A stretch of DNA of 64,000 bases from Pseudomonas svalbardensis (GCF_030053115.1 NZ_CP125619.1:3545501-3609500); one strand, 5' to 3'; numbered from the stretch's first letter, positions 25,268-35,254 are shown. Notes: generated by a model from the letters alone, not told the origin. A program made the numbers and translations.

Positions 25268-26751
25268 AGCGCATTGGCCTCAAGAGCAGCTGCGTCGTTG
25301 GTTTCGACGGCACCCAGCATGTGCTGTGGCGCGACGGCGAAGTGGTGTTCGAAGGTTCGCGCATCGTGTTTGTCGGGCGGGATTATCCGGGGCCGGTGGA
25401 TCAGTGGATTGATTACGGCAACGCGTTGATCGGTCCCGGCTTCATCGATCTGGATGCGCTCGGGGATCTTGATTCGACGGTGCTGACGCTGGACAACGGC
25501 GATGAACGCGACATGGGTCGGATGTGGTCCGAGGACTATCTGGCGAGCGGTCCGCGGGAGAGTTACACCGCGGATGAAGAAGTCTTCAAATACCGCTACA
25601 CCTTCACTCAGCTGATCCGCAACGGCATCACCACCGCCATGCCGATCACCTCGATGTATTACCGCGAGTGGGCCGAAACCTACGACGAATTTTCTGCGGT
25701 GGTCGGTGTGGCTGCCGAGCTAGGGCTGCGGACTTACCTCGGCCCCTGCTACATGAGCGGCATGAGTTACTGGCGTGTCGATGGAAGCCTCGGGCATCAC
25801 TGGGATGAAGCGCGAGGCATGGCGGGGCTCGATGCGGCTGCTCGGTTTTTCCATGATTTCGACGGTGCGCACGAGGGTTTGATACGCGGCGCGCTGCTAC
25901 CCGATCGCATCCAGACCTGCACTCCGGCTCTGCTGCAACGCACTGCCGCGCTCAGCCGGGAACTGAACGCGCCGATGCGTTTGCATTGCTGCCAGGGGCT
26001 CGGCGAGGTGGCGATGGTCGAGCAACTGCGCGGTACTTCGCCGCTGGGTTGGTTGCAGCAACTGGATCTGCTGACCCCGCGCAGTCTGCTGCCCCACGGC
26101 ATCTACACCTCCGGCGAAGACGATCTGCAACGCGTGGCGGATAGCGGCGCGAGTCTGGTGCATTGTCCGGTGGTGTTTGCCCGTGACGGCGAGGCGCTGA
26201 ACTCCTTCGGTCGCTATCGGGCCAAGGGCATCAACTTCGCCTTGGGCACCGACACCTGGCCGGCGGATTTGCTGGAAAACATGCGCCAGGGTCTGAACAT
26301 CGCGCGATTGATGGAGGGCGGCAACTCGCTCACCACCACGCTGGACCTGTACAACGCCGCCACTCTCGGCGGCGCCAAGGCTTTGGGCCGCGATGATCTC
26401 GGCCGTTTGGCGCCGGGCGCCAAGGCTGATATCACGGTGTTCAACCTTCGCGGTCTGCACCTGGGGCCACTGTTCGACCCACTGAAAAACCTGGTATTGG
26501 CCGGGCGCGGTGACGACTGCATCGCCAGCTACATCAACGGCTGCTGCGTGATGCAGGACGGTCAGGTTCAAGGCGTCGACTACCCCGCCCTGCAACGCCA
26601 GGCCCAACAACAATTCGAAAAACTGATGCGCAGCCACAGCGACCGGGCCTTCGGCCAACCGGACTGGAAAGGCCTGTTCAAACCGGCCATCCCGTTCGCT
26701 GACGACTACAGCGCACACGCGCCGCTGAGCGCGATTGATCCCCTTCTTTAG
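25264..26751 (+). CDS. Atypical amidohydrolase (chlorohydrolase/AtzA-TrzA-like) without the HxH motif
   Basis: 495 residues. The fold pattern is that of AtzA/TrzA-type amidohydrolases: start strand, then GPGFIDLDALGDLDS, RLHCCQG (His near 241), LLPHGIYTSGEDD (His near 278) and LGTDTWPADLLENM (Asp near 328). The position that normally reads HxH carries Asp62-Leu-Asp64, so the usual metal pair is missing. Either the enzyme binds metal differently or it is not a hydrolase in the normal sense. The start is a GTG that overlaps the preceding stop, so it is translationally coupled. It lies 12 bp upstream of the flavin reductase gene. Confidence 0.82.
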   Translation: MKRIGLKSSCVVGFDGTQHVLWRDGEVVFEGSRIVFVGRDYPGPVDQWIDYGNALIGPGFIDLDALGDLDSTVLTLDNGDERDMGRMWSEDYLASGPRESYTADEEVFKYRYTFTQLIRNGITTAMPITSMYYREWAETYDEFSAVVGVAAELGLRTYLGPCYMSGMSYWRVDGSLGHHWDEARGMAGLDAAARFFHDFDGAHEGLIRGALLPDRIQTCTPALLQRTAALSRELNAPMRLHCCQGLGEVAMVEQLRGTSPLGWLQQLDLLTPRSLLPHGIYTSGEDDLQRVADSGASLVHCPVVFARDGEALNSFGRYRAKGINFALGTDTWPADLLENMRQGLNIARLMEGGNSLTTTLDLYNAATLGGAKALGRDDLGRLAPGAKADITVFNLRGLHLGPLFDPLKNLVLAGRGDDCIASYINGCCVMQDGQVQGVDYPALQRQAQQQFEKLMRSHSDRAFGQPDWKGLFKPAIPFADDYSAHAPLSAIDPLL

Positions 26752-26763
26752 AGAGTTCTGCCC

Positions 26764-27426
26764 ATGCAAAGCTTCGACTTCAGCCAATTGAGCCCGCGAG
26801 ACAAGTACAAGATTCTGATCGGCAGCGTGGTGCCACGGCCGATTGCTCTGGTCACCACCATCGACGGCGAAGGCCGGATCAACGCCGCGCCGTTCAGCTT
26901 CTTCAACGCCCTCTCGGCCGACCCGCCGATCCTCGCGTTGGGCGTGGAAAACTACGGCGACCAAAGTCCCAAGGACACCACGCGCAATATCCAGCTCAAC
27001 CAGGAATTCACCGTCAACATCGTCAGCGATGCCCTGGTGGAAGCCATGAACGTCTGCGCCGTGCCGTTCGCCCCCGGTTTCGACGAGCTGACGGCCGCCG
27101 GCCTCACTGCCATTCCCGGCACCACGGTCAAATGCCCACGGATTGGCGAAGCCCCGGTGGCGTTGGAATGTCGACGGATGATGGCGCTGTCCATCGGACA
27201 GTCCCGGGAGATTATCTTTGGCGAAGTGCTGATGGCGCATGTGCGGGATGAATTGATCGACCCGAAAACCTTGTATATCGATCAACTCGGGCTCGATGCG
27301 ATTGGCCGGATGGGTGGGCATGGGTATGCGCGCACACGCGATTATTTTGATTTGCCAACACGGTCGTTGCAGGCGTGGACGGAGACGCCGGGGGGTGGGG
27401 AGCGGTTTTGGCCGTCAGGTAAATGA
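26764..27426 (+). CDS. Flavin reductase-like FMN-binding split-barrel protein
   Basis: 220 residues. The N-terminal half matches the flavin-reductase-like split barrel, with VVPRPIALVTTIDGEGRINAAPFSFFNALS and GDQSPKDTTRNI (read in parts). Such proteins reduce FMN for a partner oxygenase, or use bound FMN directly. No oxygenase gene lies in the cluster, so the partner would be elsewhere, or the protein acts by itself. It is the last gene of the GntR-linked unit; its stop codon lies within a hairpin repeat. Confidence 0.85.
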   Translation: MQSFDFSQLSPRDKYKILIGSVVPRPIALVTTIDGEGRINAAPFSFFNALSADPPILALGVENYGDQSPKDTTRNIQLNQEFTVNIVSDALVEAMNVCAVPFAPGFDELTAAGLTAIPGTTVKCPRIGEAPVALECRRMMALSIGQSREIIFGEVLMAHVRDELIDPKTLYIDQLGLDAIGRMGGHGYARTRDYFDLPTRSLQAWTETPGGGERFWPSGK

Positions 27427-27455
27427 TCGTTCCCGCGCTCTGCGTGGGAACGATC
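27425..27455. repeat. GTTCCC-type hairpin overlapping the flavin reductase stop codon
   Basis: The arms GATCGTTCCC and GGGAACGATC surround GCGCTCTGCGT. The repeat lies between convergent genes and probably acts as a terminator. A perfect relative occurs at 55500-55527, also overlapping a stop codon. Confidence 0.8.
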
Positions 27456-27468
27456 CTGCACAGAGGGT

Positions 27469-28128
27469 TCAGTCAGTGCCGTATTTCGGCGAACGCGGCC
27501 CGTACAGCAACCCCGCCGGTTGTCCTGCCGACAGCAGCCGAGCGCTGGTCACGCCGGCAATCGGGTGACCGGCGTCGGTGGAACTGTTGATGATCTGCTT
27601 CACCGCCGCCGTAATCAGCATGCCAATCAAACCACCGCCACCGTTGTTACCGCCCTCCTCGCTCGAAGCCCGAGCCGAGCCGGTCCACAGGGTGGTGCCG
27701 CTCTTGAGGTCCACCAGTTTCGCGCTGGCCGTAACCACGGTTTCGCTGCTGATGATCATGTAGCGAGTGCCGTAGTCCGTCACAGTGATGTACAGCGCAG
27801 CATCGGCACCGAAGATTTCTTGCAGTTTGTTGGCCGGTGCCTGATGGATATCCGCCGGCGTGGTCAAGCCATTCTGGCGGAACGTCTCATCGACCAGGGT
27901 GATCGGCAGCACGTAGTAACCGGCTTCAGCCAACGGGTACGTGACCTGCGACAACAGGCTGTAGGACGCCTTGACGTCCGGCGAGTTGTTCAGCGGCGGC
28001 AGCACCAGAATGGTTTTTGGACGACTTTGCTTGTACGCCGAATAGTCCACGGTCTTGGGGCTGACGCAGCCACCGAGCACGGCCAGCGCCAGCAGCCCGG
28101 CCATCAGTTTCAATGAGCGCGCGATCAT
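27469..28128 (-). CDS. DUF799 family lipoprotein (GNA1162-like)
   Basis: 219 residues with a lipoprotein signal (lipobox LGGC, Cys near 21). The DUF799 domain includes TILVLPPLNNSPDVKASYS and YVLPITLVDETFRQNG. Homologues such as GNA1162 of Neisseria are outer-membrane-associated lipoproteins of unclear function with a fold like TolB-type proteins. It overlaps the DUF4810 gene by 4 nt and is third in a three-lipoprotein operon with a CsgG-like protein, so the products probably assemble together in the outer membrane. Confidence 0.87.
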   Translation of the reverse strand: MIARSLKLMAGLLALAVLGGCVSPKTVDYSAYKQSRPKTILVLPPLNNSPDVKASYSLLSQVTYPLAEAGYYVLPITLVDETFRQNGLTTPADIHQAPANKLQEIFGADAALYITVTDYGTRYMIISSETVVTASAKLVDLKSGTTLWTGSARASSEEGGNNGGGGLIGMLITAAVKQIINSSTDAGHPIAGVTSARLLSAGQPAGLLYGPRSPKYGTD

Positions 28129-28499
28129 TGGGTGTCTCCGGTCTTGGCGTTTTTAAGCAGAAAGTCCATGTACGGCGTCGACTCGGGGAACAACGTCTTC
28201 TCGGTTCTGAATTGCTGCACCATCTGATCGTCCTTGCCCATGCTCAGGTACAACAGCCCCAAATGAGCGTGGTAGCCAGGCGGCGGTGTCCTGCCGGTGG
28301 ACCTGATCTTCTGCAGGTCGCGCTCCAGCGCTTCGGCCTGAGCTTCCTTGGGCGCTTCACCCTTGAAGTACTCGTAGACTTCCGGCTGGTAGCTTTCCCA
28401 CTGGTAAAGGGTTTTCGGGCCGCTGTTGCAGCCGGCCAACAGGCCACTGACCAGCACGGTCGACGCCATCAGCGCCCATTTCGCATAAATCTTGAACAT
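28125..28499 (-). CDS. DUF4810 lipoprotein
   Basis: 124 residues from the ATG at 28499, which has AAGGAG 9 nt upstream. A longer frame to 28520 is less likely. It has a lipobox (LLAGC, Cys near 24) and a short domain with YQWESYQPEVYEYFKG and HLGLLYLSMGKDDQMVQQF, which looks like a TPR-like helical pair. It is the middle gene of the CsgG-DUF4810-DUF799 set, a conserved gene order in Gram-negatives. Outer-membrane location is inferred. Confidence 0.85.
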   Translation of the reverse strand: MFKIYAKWALMASTVLVSGLLAGCNSGPKTLYQWESYQPEVYEYFKGEAPKEAQAEALERDLQKIRSTGRTPPPGYHAHLGLLYLSMGKDDQMVQQFRTEKTLFPESTPYMDFLLKNAKTGDTQ

Positions 28500-28529
28500 G
28501 CTTGTACCACTCCTTGTCATCGACCTTGA

Positions 28530-29210
28530 TCAGTTGCCCGGTTTCCATGCCCCGGCATTCATGCCGTCCACCAGACGATTGATCGCCTCGCGCATGGCCA
28601 GGTCGAGCACTTTGCCGTTGAGGGTCGAATCGTAGGCAGCGGTGCCGCCAAAGCCGATGACTTCACGGTTGGACAAGGCGTATTCGCCCGCGCCCTGAGT
28701 CGAATAAACGACTTCGGAGGTGCTGATGTTGACGATGTTCAGGTTGACCTTGGCGTAGGCCACCTGGGTCTTGCCGCGACCGAGAATGCCGAACAACTGG
28801 TGATCGCCAGTCTCTTTGCGGCCGAACTCGGTGACATCACCGGTGACCACAAAGTCAGCACCCTTGAGGCGCTGGGATTGGCCCTTGATCGCGGCCTCCT
28901 GCTGGATCTCGCCCATGTTGTCGCGATCCAGCACGCTGAAGCGGTTGGTTTGCTGCAAGTGAGTGATCAGGATGGTCTTGGCCTGACCGCCGAGGCGATC
29001 CACACCGTCGGAAAAGATCCCGCGCATGTAGCTCGAACGGTTGTCGAACTTGCCGACCGCCATGGGTACGCGAACGCCGGCATAAGCGAGGCTGGCGCTT
29101 TCGACCTTTTCTACCGGCAAGGCGCGCGAGCTTTCGGTCGCACACCCGGCTATCGCGCCGAAGAGGGCAATCGCTGCCGTCGATACCAACATCCGAGAGA
29201 TCATTCTCAC
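28530..29210 (-). CDS. CsgG/HfaB family lipoprotein
   Basis: 226 residues from a GTG at 29210 (the ATG at 29204 is an equal alternative). It has a lipobox (IAGC, Cys near 23). The CsgG-type domain reads VPMAVGKFDNRSSYMRGIFS, ILITHLQQTNRFSVLDRDN and GADFVVTGDVTEFGR. CsgG proteins form outer-membrane pores for curli export; no curli subunit genes (csgA/B/E/F) lie nearby, so a different cargo or a non-secretory role is likely. First gene of a three-lipoprotein operon. Confidence 0.87.
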   Translation of the reverse strand: MRMISRMLVSTAAIALFGAIAGCATESSRALPVEKVESASLAYAGVRVPMAVGKFDNRSSYMRGIFSDGVDRLGGQAKTILITHLQQTNRFSVLDRDNMGEIQQEAAIKGQSQRLKGADFVVTGDVTEFGRKETGDHQLFGILGRGKTQVAYAKVNLNIVNISTSEVVYSTQGAGEYALSNREVIGFGGTAAYDSTLNGKVLDLAMREAINRLVDGMNAGAWKPGN

Positions 29211-29442
29211 TGTGCATTCCTTTTGAAAAACGGTTTATCCCGGCACGGCAATAGCCAGCCACTGCGGGTTGCAGCGGCAAAAAAGCGAGGGGGATTCAAA
29301 TCGACAATCGACGTGCGGGACGTCGGCGGCCGGCATTATGCCAAAGTGCCATCACTGAGGACAGTGCTTATTTTACTTTTGACGTCAACGCATTGGCTGG
29401 CGCATCAAATTAACTCTATGGGGGCAAGCCCCTCGCCACAGG

Positions 29443-32400
29443 TCAGCGGAAATCCCGGCTACGCACACTGATCCCATCCAGCAACGAACTCAAATCACTC
29501 AACCGTCCGGCAATCAAATGCCGCACCTCGCCTTCCTTTTCCCAACGCCCATCAACCTTGAGCAATTGCGAGCCAACCAACACCTGGCGCTGCCGGTCGG
29601 CCAGGTCGCGCCAGACAATGACGTTGACGTTGCCGAACTCATCTTCAAGGGTGACAAAGGTCACACCACTGGCGGTACCCGGACGTTGCCGACCGGTCAC
29701 CAGTCCGGCGACGCTGACCGGTCGCCCATGTTCGACATCCATCAGTTCTTTCGAGCTGCGGCAGCGGCGGGCTTGCAATTCACCGCGCAGCAACGCCAGC
29801 GGATGCGGACCGAGGGTGGTGCCGACACTGTTGTAATCGGCTAGCAGGTCCTCGCCGACGGTGGGTTTGGGCAAACACACCGCACCCTCCTCCTGACTCG
29901 GCAGACCGGCAAACAAGCCGAGCTGTTTCTGCACACCCGCCACTTCCCAGCGCGCCCGATGACGGTCACCCGCCAGGCCACGTAGCGCACCGGCATCGGC
30001 CAGTTGTTCCTGGGCGCGGGCGTCGAGTCGCGCCCGTTCGCCGAGGTCGGCAATGTCGATAAACGCCCCCTTCGACCTCGCCGTTTCGATGCGCCGGGCA
30101 TCGTCCTCACGAAAGCCCTTGATCATCCGTAAACCCATGCGAATCGCTGGCTGGGCACCGGTGATCGGTTCGAGGCTGCAATCCCAGTCGCTGGCGCGCA
30201 CGTCCACCGGGCGAATTTGCAAATGATGCCGGCGCGCGTCCTGCAGAATCTGGTCCGGGCTATAGAAACCCATGGGCCAGCTGTTGATCAGCGCACAGGC
30301 GAAGGCCGCCGGCTCGTGGCATTTCAACCAGCAACTGGCGTAGGTCAGCAAGGCGAAACTGGCGGCGTGGGACTCGGGGAAACCATAACTGCCGAAGCCT
30401 TTGATCTGCTCGAAAATCTGCGCGGCAAACTCGGCCGTGTAGCCGTTTTTCTTCATCCCGGCGGCCAGACGATCCTTGTGCGGTTCTAGTCCGCCGTGGC
30501 GTTTCCAGGCAGCCATGGAGCGGCGCAACTGATCGGCCTCGCCGGGGCTGTAGTCGGCGGCGACAATCGCGATCTGCATCACTTGTTCCTGAAACAACGG
30601 CACGCCCAGGGTGCGCTTGAGCACGGTTTCCAGTGCCGGGGACGGATAGATCTCGGGTTCTTCCTTGTTTCGGCGTCGCAGGTACGGATGCACCATCCCG
30701 CCCTGAATCGGCCCCGGACGGACGATCGCCACCTCGATCACCAGGTCATAGAAGGTCCGGGGCTTGAGTCTCGGCAGCATCGACATCTGCGCCCGGGACT
30801 CGATCTGGAACACGCCAATGGTGTCGGCACGGCCGATCATGTCGTAGGTCTGCGAGTCTTCGGCCGGGATCGTCGCCAGGCTCAGGTCCCGATTGCGATG
30901 ACGACGCAACAGATCGAAACAACGGCGGATCGCACTGAGCATGCCCAACGCCAGAATATCCACCTTGAGCAGCCCGACGGCATCGAGGTCGTCCTTGTCC
31001 CACTGGATGATGGTGCGCTCGGCCATGGCGGCGTTTTCCACCGGGACCAGGCTGTCCAGAGGCTGCTCGGAAATCACGAAACCGCCGGGGTGCTGGGACA
31101 GGTGTCGGGGGAAACCGATCAGCTGCCCCGTCAGGCTGAGCACCCGGCGCAGCACCGGGCTCTCGGGATCGAACCCGCCTTCAAGCAGGCGCTCCACGGG
31201 CGGTGTTTCATCACTCCAGTGGCCACAGCAATCGGCCAGGGCGTTGATCTGATCCGGCGGTAAACCCAAGGCCTTGGCCACATCACGCACCGCGCCGGCC
31301 GCGTGATACGTACTGACCACCGCTGTGAGCGCCGCGCGGGTCCGGCCATAACGCTGGAACACGTACTGCAAGACTTCTTCACGACGTTCGTGTTCGAAAT
31401 CGACGTCGATGTCCGGCGGTTCGTTGCGCTCTTTGGAAAGAAAGCGCTCGAACAACAGCGTGGTGCGATCCGGATCGATTTCCGTGATGCCCAAGGCAAA
31501 GCACACTGCGGAGTTGGCCGCCGAACCACGGCCCTGACACAGGATTTTTTGCTCACGGGCGAATCGCACAATGTCGTGAACCGTCAGGAAATAGCTTTCG
31601 TAGCCCAGCTCGGCGATCAGCTCCAATTCCTTGTCGATCTGCGTCAGCACCTGGGCCTGCGGGCCTTTTGGCCAGCGCCACGCGATGCCCTCCTCGGTCA
31701 GATGACGCAGCCAGGACGTGGCGGTCTCGCCTTCTGGCGCCAACTCCCGGGGATATTGATAACGCAACTGACCGAGGTCGAAGGTGCAGCGCCGGGCGAT
31801 GTTCAGCGTTTCGTCGAGCAGTGTTTGCGGATAGATCGATTGCAGAGCATCGAGACTGCGCACATGCCGCTCGCCATTGGGATGAAGACGCAGCCCGGCC
31901 TCCGCTACCGGCACGTGATGACGGATCGCGGTCATGGTGTCCTGCAAGGCGCGCCGCCCACGAGCGTGCATGTGCACATCGCCGCTGGCCACCGCCGGGA
32001 TTCGCAGCTCTCTCGCCAACATCAACAGCTCGTTCAACCGTCGGGCATCGTCCTGGCCGCGATGCAGCTGGACGGCCAGCCACAGGCGTTCGGCGAAGGT
32101 CTGTTTCAGCCAGTGGCCCTGTTCGAAGTCATCGACCGCGTCCGGCACCCACAACGCCAACAGCCCCGGCAAGGGTTCACTGAAGTCTTCCCGCAGCACT
32201 TGATACTGGCCTTTCTGTGTACGGCGCCGCGCTCGGGTAATCAGTCGGCACAGGGTCTGGTAACCCTCGAGGTTTTCCACCAGCAACACCAGTTTCGGAC
32301 CGTTCTCGATGCGCACTTCGCTGCCGATAATCAGCGGCAGCTCCACGGATTTGGCTGCTTGCCAGGCGCGGACAATACCGGCCAGGGTGCATTCATCGGT

Positions 32401-32520
32401 GATTGCCAAGGCCTGATAGCCGTGTTTTTTCGCCCGTTGAAACAGTTCGAGGGCACTGGAAGCACCGCGCTGGAAACTGAAGTTCGACAGGCAGTGCAGT
32501 TCGGCGTAATCGATGCTCAT
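29443..32520 (-). CDS. dnaE2: DnaE2, error-prone DNA polymerase III alpha subunit
   Basis: 1025 residues from the ATG at 32520 ([20 protein letters not shown]); upstream alternative starts would run deeper into imuB. The N-terminal PHP domain (about 1-250) is followed by the polymerase core with the catalytic aspartates in [18 protein letters not shown] and the [13 protein letters not shown] motif. The C-terminal OB-type domain includes [20 protein letters not shown]. The ATGA overlap with imuB couples translation. Together with ImuA and ImuB it forms the damage-inducible translesion-synthesis mutasome. Confidence 0.95.
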   Translation of the reverse strand: MSIDYAELHCLSNFSFQRGASSALELFQRAKKHGYQALAITDECTLAGIVRAWQAAKSVELPLIIGSEVRIENGPKLVLLVENLEGYQTLCRLITRARRRTQKGQYQVLREDFSEPLPGLLALWVPDAVDDFEQGHWLKQTFAERLWLAVQLHRGQDDARRLNELLMLARELRIPAVASGDVHMHARGRRALQDTMTAIRHHVPVAEAGLRLHPNGERHVRSLDALQSIYPQTLLDETLNIARRCTFDLGQLRYQYPRELAPEGETATSWLRHLTEEGIAWRWPKGPQAQVLTQIDKELELIAELGYESYFLTVHDIVRFAREQKILCQGRGSAANSAVCFALGITEIDPDRTTLLFERFLSKERNEPPDIDVDFEHERREEVLQYVFQRYGRTRAALTAVVSTYHAAGAVRDVAKALGLPPDQINALADCCGHWSDETPPVERLLEGGFDPESPVLRRVLSLTGQLIGFPRHLSQHPGGFVISEQPLDSLVPVENAAMAERTIIQWDKDDLDAVGLLKVDILALGMLSAIRRCFDLLRRHRNRDLSLATIPAEDSQTYDMIGRADTIGVFQIESRAQMSMLPRLKPRTFYDLVIEVAIVRPGPIQGGMVHPYLRRRNKEEPEIYPSPALETVLKRTLGVPLFQEQVMQIAIVAADYSPGEADQLRRSMAAWKRHGGLEPHKDRLAAGMKKNGYTAEFAAQIFEQIKGFGSYGFPESHAASFALLTYASCWLKCHEPAAFACALINSWPMGFYSPDQILQDARRHHLQIRPVDVRASDWDCSLEPITGAQPAIRMGLRMIKGFREDDARRIETARSKGAFIDIADLGERARLDARAQEQLADAGALRGLAGDRHRARWEVAGVQKQLGLFAGLPSQEEGAVCLPKPTVGEDLLADYNSVGTTLGPHPLALLRGELQARRCRSSKELMDVEHGRPVSVAGLVTGRQRPGTASGVTFVTLEDEFGNVNVIVWRDLADRQRQVLVGSQLLKVDGRWEKEGEVRHLIAGRLSDLSSLLDGISVRSRDFR

Positions 32521-33932
32521 GCGAACCACCCCTGCAGCCACAACGGGCCGTCCTCACCGACCGCACGATAGGCCCAGCCCTGCTGGCCGGAACGGGTTTC
32601 GATCAGGAAGTAATCGCGACGCACATCGGCGCCGTCCCACCAACCGGACTCGATGCGTTCCGGCCCCATCAGGATACGCGTCGAACCTTCGTGCACCGCC
32701 AGCGGTTCAGTCAGCAGCCAGCCCGGACGTTGCACGGCAGGCAGCCCTGCACAGCGCTGACTGTCGACACTGGCCTGCCACGCGCATTCCGGCCGGTGAT
32801 CGGCCTGGAACCGCAAGGCCTGCACCGCGTCATCCCCCAGCCGCGCGCGCAAGCGTTCGCGCAGTTGCTCCCACGGCAAGGATTGCTGCGGGCGGTCGTC
32901 GAACAGCTCCTGATACTGGGGAACGAAGGCCGGCAAGTCTTCGGCGCGCAGGCGAAAACCGCGCACCGGGGCCTCGACCTGGACGTGCTCCAACCGGCCC
33001 CGGGCCAGTTCAAAGAGCATCGCCGGATCACGTTCGGCGCTGAGCAGGCCGACCTTGATGACGGTGTCCGGCAACCCGGCGTGCTCCAGATGCAGGTCAA
33101 AACGCTGCACGCCGCTGTCCCGACCGCAAAGAAACGCCGACAGGTCACCGGTCAATCGGCGTAACGGAAACAGCAGCGCCTGATGGGACTGGACATCGAA
33201 GTTGAGTTCGATGCGCACATCGAAGCGGTCCGGCGGCAGGTAGAACGTCAGCGCCAGCGGCCGTAACCCGAGCAAGGCGTCCAGATGCTTGAGCACCTGA
33301 GCCTCGAAACGCCGGGCCAGACTATGGCGAGGCAACGCCTGAACCTGACTCAAAGTGCGCAGCCCCATGCGCGACAACGCCGTGGCGACGCTGGTTTCCA
33401 GCCCGATCCGGTCGATGGGCAACTGCCCAAGATAATGTTGCAAGGCTTGGTCGTCGGGCACCACCAGACCGTCATACGCGTTGGCCAACACCCGCGCTGC
33501 CACCGGGTTGGGCGCGGCAACAATCCGATGGCGAAACCCCAACTCGCCGAGCTCGGCCCGCAACCGCGCCTCGAATTGCGGCCAGGCGCCGAACAATCCC
33601 AGGCTGGACTCGATTTCAAACACCACCGCACGCGGGTAATGCACGCTGACTTGTGAACTGAATCGATAAGCCCAGGCGGCCAGAAACTGCTGCCAGTGCT
33701 CGATCTCGGCAGCGTCGTATTCGGCCGTGACAAACCCTTTGCTCAAGGCCTGGGCGGCGGTCATCGACTGGCCCGGGCGCAAGCCCAGCGCCCGCGCCGA
33801 AGCGTTGACCGCTTGCAACACCCGACGCAGGGCCGGACCGGTCAGCAGCGCCAGCGGCTCATCGGGATCGGCGCGCTGACGCAGTACCGCGTCCAGCGCC
33901 AATTGCGGAAAGAGAATGCAGACCCACCGCAT
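32517..33932 (-). CDS. imuB: ImuB, Y-family polymerase-like mutasome subunit
   Basis: 471 residues from the ATG at 33932 ([20 protein letters not shown]). A longer frame to 34376 would run far into imuA and has out-of-family sequence. The Y-family fold is recognisable ([32 protein letters not shown]), but acidic residues for catalysis are not evident, as expected for ImuB, which acts as an adaptor linking DnaE2 to the clamp. The C terminus ends [11 protein letters not shown], typical of the family. It lies 7 nt downstream of imuA and overlaps dnaE2. Confidence 0.93.
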   Translation of the reverse strand: MRWVCILFPQLALDAVLRQRADPDEPLALLTGPALRRVLQAVNASARALGLRPGQSMTAAQALSKGFVTAEYDAAEIEHWQQFLAAWAYRFSSQVSVHYPRAVVFEIESSLGLFGAWPQFEARLRAELGELGFRHRIVAAPNPVAARVLANAYDGLVVPDDQALQHYLGQLPIDRIGLETSVATALSRMGLRTLSQVQALPRHSLARRFEAQVLKHLDALLGLRPLALTFYLPPDRFDVRIELNFDVQSHQALLFPLRRLTGDLSAFLCGRDSGVQRFDLHLEHAGLPDTVIKVGLLSAERDPAMLFELARGRLEHVQVEAPVRGFRLRAEDLPAFVPQYQELFDDRPQQSLPWEQLRERLRARLGDDAVQALRFQADHRPECAWQASVDSQRCAGLPAVQRPGWLLTEPLAVHEGSTRILMGPERIESGWWDGADVRRDYFLIETRSGQQGWAYRAVGEDGPLWLQGWFA

Positions 33933-33939
33933 GGCAACC

Positions 33940-34560
33940 TCAATGTCCCACGGGGAAGGCAATCGGCGCCGAACGCGCCAACCCACCCCGGCACTTGAGC
34001 ACGCGCAATTGCGCAGGTCTGGCATCGATGGCGATGCGCAGCGCCGCTGGCGAAGGGTTGATCGCCTCATTGATCGAGCGGTAGGCAAACGCCAGGGTGG
34101 AGCCGGTTTCCGCCGCCACCTGCAAGCGCCGCAACGCCCGGTCATCGGCCTTGTGCGGCCAGCACAGCACTGCGCCGCAACTGCCCGAACGCAGGCATTG
34201 TTCCGCTGCCCACAAGGCATCGCGCTCGCTGGCCTGGATGATCGACAACTGGCGCAGATCGACCCCGGCGTTCTGCCAGGCCTGGGGATAGGGCACGTAA
34301 GGCGGCGCCACCAGCACGATGCGCTCGCCCGCGGCGGACAACCGCGCCAGCACCGGCCACACCAGTTGCAATTCACCGACGCCCTGCCCGGCCAAAAGGA
34401 TTTCGGTCAGCGCCGCTTCCGGCCAACCGCCCGTCGGTAACGCCGCATCCAGCGCGGCATGCCCGGTGGGTTGGGGGCTGACGGCCGGTGGCGCAGGCCG
34501 GCCCTTCCAGACCTGGCCGCCATTGAACAGCGTATCCAGCGCAACGACGGCGCCCATCAC
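33940..34560 (-). CDS. imuA: ImuA (SulA/RecA-like mutasome subunit)
   Basis: 206 residues. The segment LTEILLAGQGVGELQLVWPVLARL and IVLVAPPYVPYPQAWQNAGV resemble the RecA/SulA fold of ImuA; no intact Walker A is visible. Its ATG overlaps the lexA2 stop (ATGA). ImuA is required with ImuB and DnaE2 for damage-induced mutagenesis. Confidence 0.92.
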   Translation of the reverse strand: MMGAVVALDTLFNGGQVWKGRPAPPAVSPQPTGHAALDAALPTGGWPEAALTEILLAGQGVGELQLVWPVLARLSAAGERIVLVAPPYVPYPQAWQNAGVDLRQLSIIQASERDALWAAEQCLRSGSCGAVLCWPHKADDRALRRLQVAAETGSTLAFAYRSINEAINPSPAALRIAIDARPAQLRVLKCRGGLARSAPIAFPVGH

Positions 34561-35174
34561 CCTTGCCTCACCAGACCACAGAACACCCCTTCGATGGCCA
34601 GGTCCTGATTGGCTTCGACGATGATCGGCTTATAGGCCGGATTCCGTGGCAGCAATCGGACAACCTCGCCGACTCGCTCGAAACGTTTGATGGTGACTTC
34701 GCCGTCGAGTCGCGCGACGACGATCTGGCCGTTGACCGCCTCGGGATTGCGGTGCACGCCCACCAGATCGCCGTCGAGAATGCCGTCCTCGATCATCGAG
34801 TCGCCCTGGACCCGCAGCATGTAATCCGGCACCCGCGAGAAGATCGACGGGTCGAGCAGCAAGCGGCTGTGAACCTCGGCATCGGCACCGATCGGCGCAC
34901 CCGCCGCCACCCGGCCGAGTACCGGAATGTCCAGCAACTCAGGCCGCGCCGGCTGCCCGAGCAAACGAATGCCCCGGGCCTGATGCGCATTGACCTCGAT
35001 GAAACCGGCCTCGGTCAGCGCCAGCACATGCTTGCGCGCCACGCTACGGGAGGCGAAACCGAACGCCTCACTGATTTCAGCGAGGCTCGGGGACTGGCCA
35101 TGCTCGGCGATTCGATCGCGGATAAAGGTCAGGATGGCGGTACGGCGGGGAGTTAAAGTCGTCATGGAGTACAT
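34557..35174 (-). CDS. lexA2: LexA2, SOS repressor of the mutagenesis cassette
   Basis: 205 residues from the ATG at 35174 (MYSMTTLTPRR), with AAGAG just upstream; the ATG at 35165 would also fit. The helix-turn-helix is GQSPSLAEISEAFGFASRSVARKHV. The autocleavage site is the Ala-Gly of RVAAGAPIG, and the Ser/Lys protease dyad is in GDSMIEDG and EVTIKRF. As second LexA of Pseudomonas it represses its own operon (lexA2-imuA-imuB-dnaE2) and is cleaved with RecA help after DNA damage. Confidence 0.93.
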   Translation of the reverse strand: MYSMTTLTPRRTAILTFIRDRIAEHGQSPSLAEISEAFGFASRSVARKHVLALTEAGFIEVNAHQARGIRLLGQPARPELLDIPVLGRVAAGAPIGADAEVHSRLLLDPSIFSRVPDYMLRVQGDSMIEDGILDGDLVGVHRNPEAVNGQIVVARLDGEVTIKRFERVGEVVRLLPRNPAYKPIIVEANQDLAIEGVFCGLVRQG

Positions 35175-35181
35175 TTGTACT
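35168..35181 (-). promoter_or_regulatory. LexA2-type SOS box over the lexA2 start
   Basis: AGTACAAATGTACT is a perfect 5-bp-arm palindrome with a 4-bp centre. It overlaps the first codons of lexA2, so binding would block its transcription or elongation. It fits the AGTAC-N4 type box reported for Pseudomonas LexA2 and not the CTGT-N8-ACAG box of LexA1. Confidence 0.7.
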
Positions 35182-35254
35182 CTTTTGGCTTTTTTCTGGC
35201 AAGGACCGCCAGTCAGCTGACTGGTCGACCACACAACCTGAGGTAAACACCGAT

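Noticed and set aside
25897..27321. 474-codon minus-strand frame opposite the second amidohydrolase and the flavin reductase
   Set aside because: Antisense shadow; the plus-strand proteins have clear motifs and tight operon spacing.
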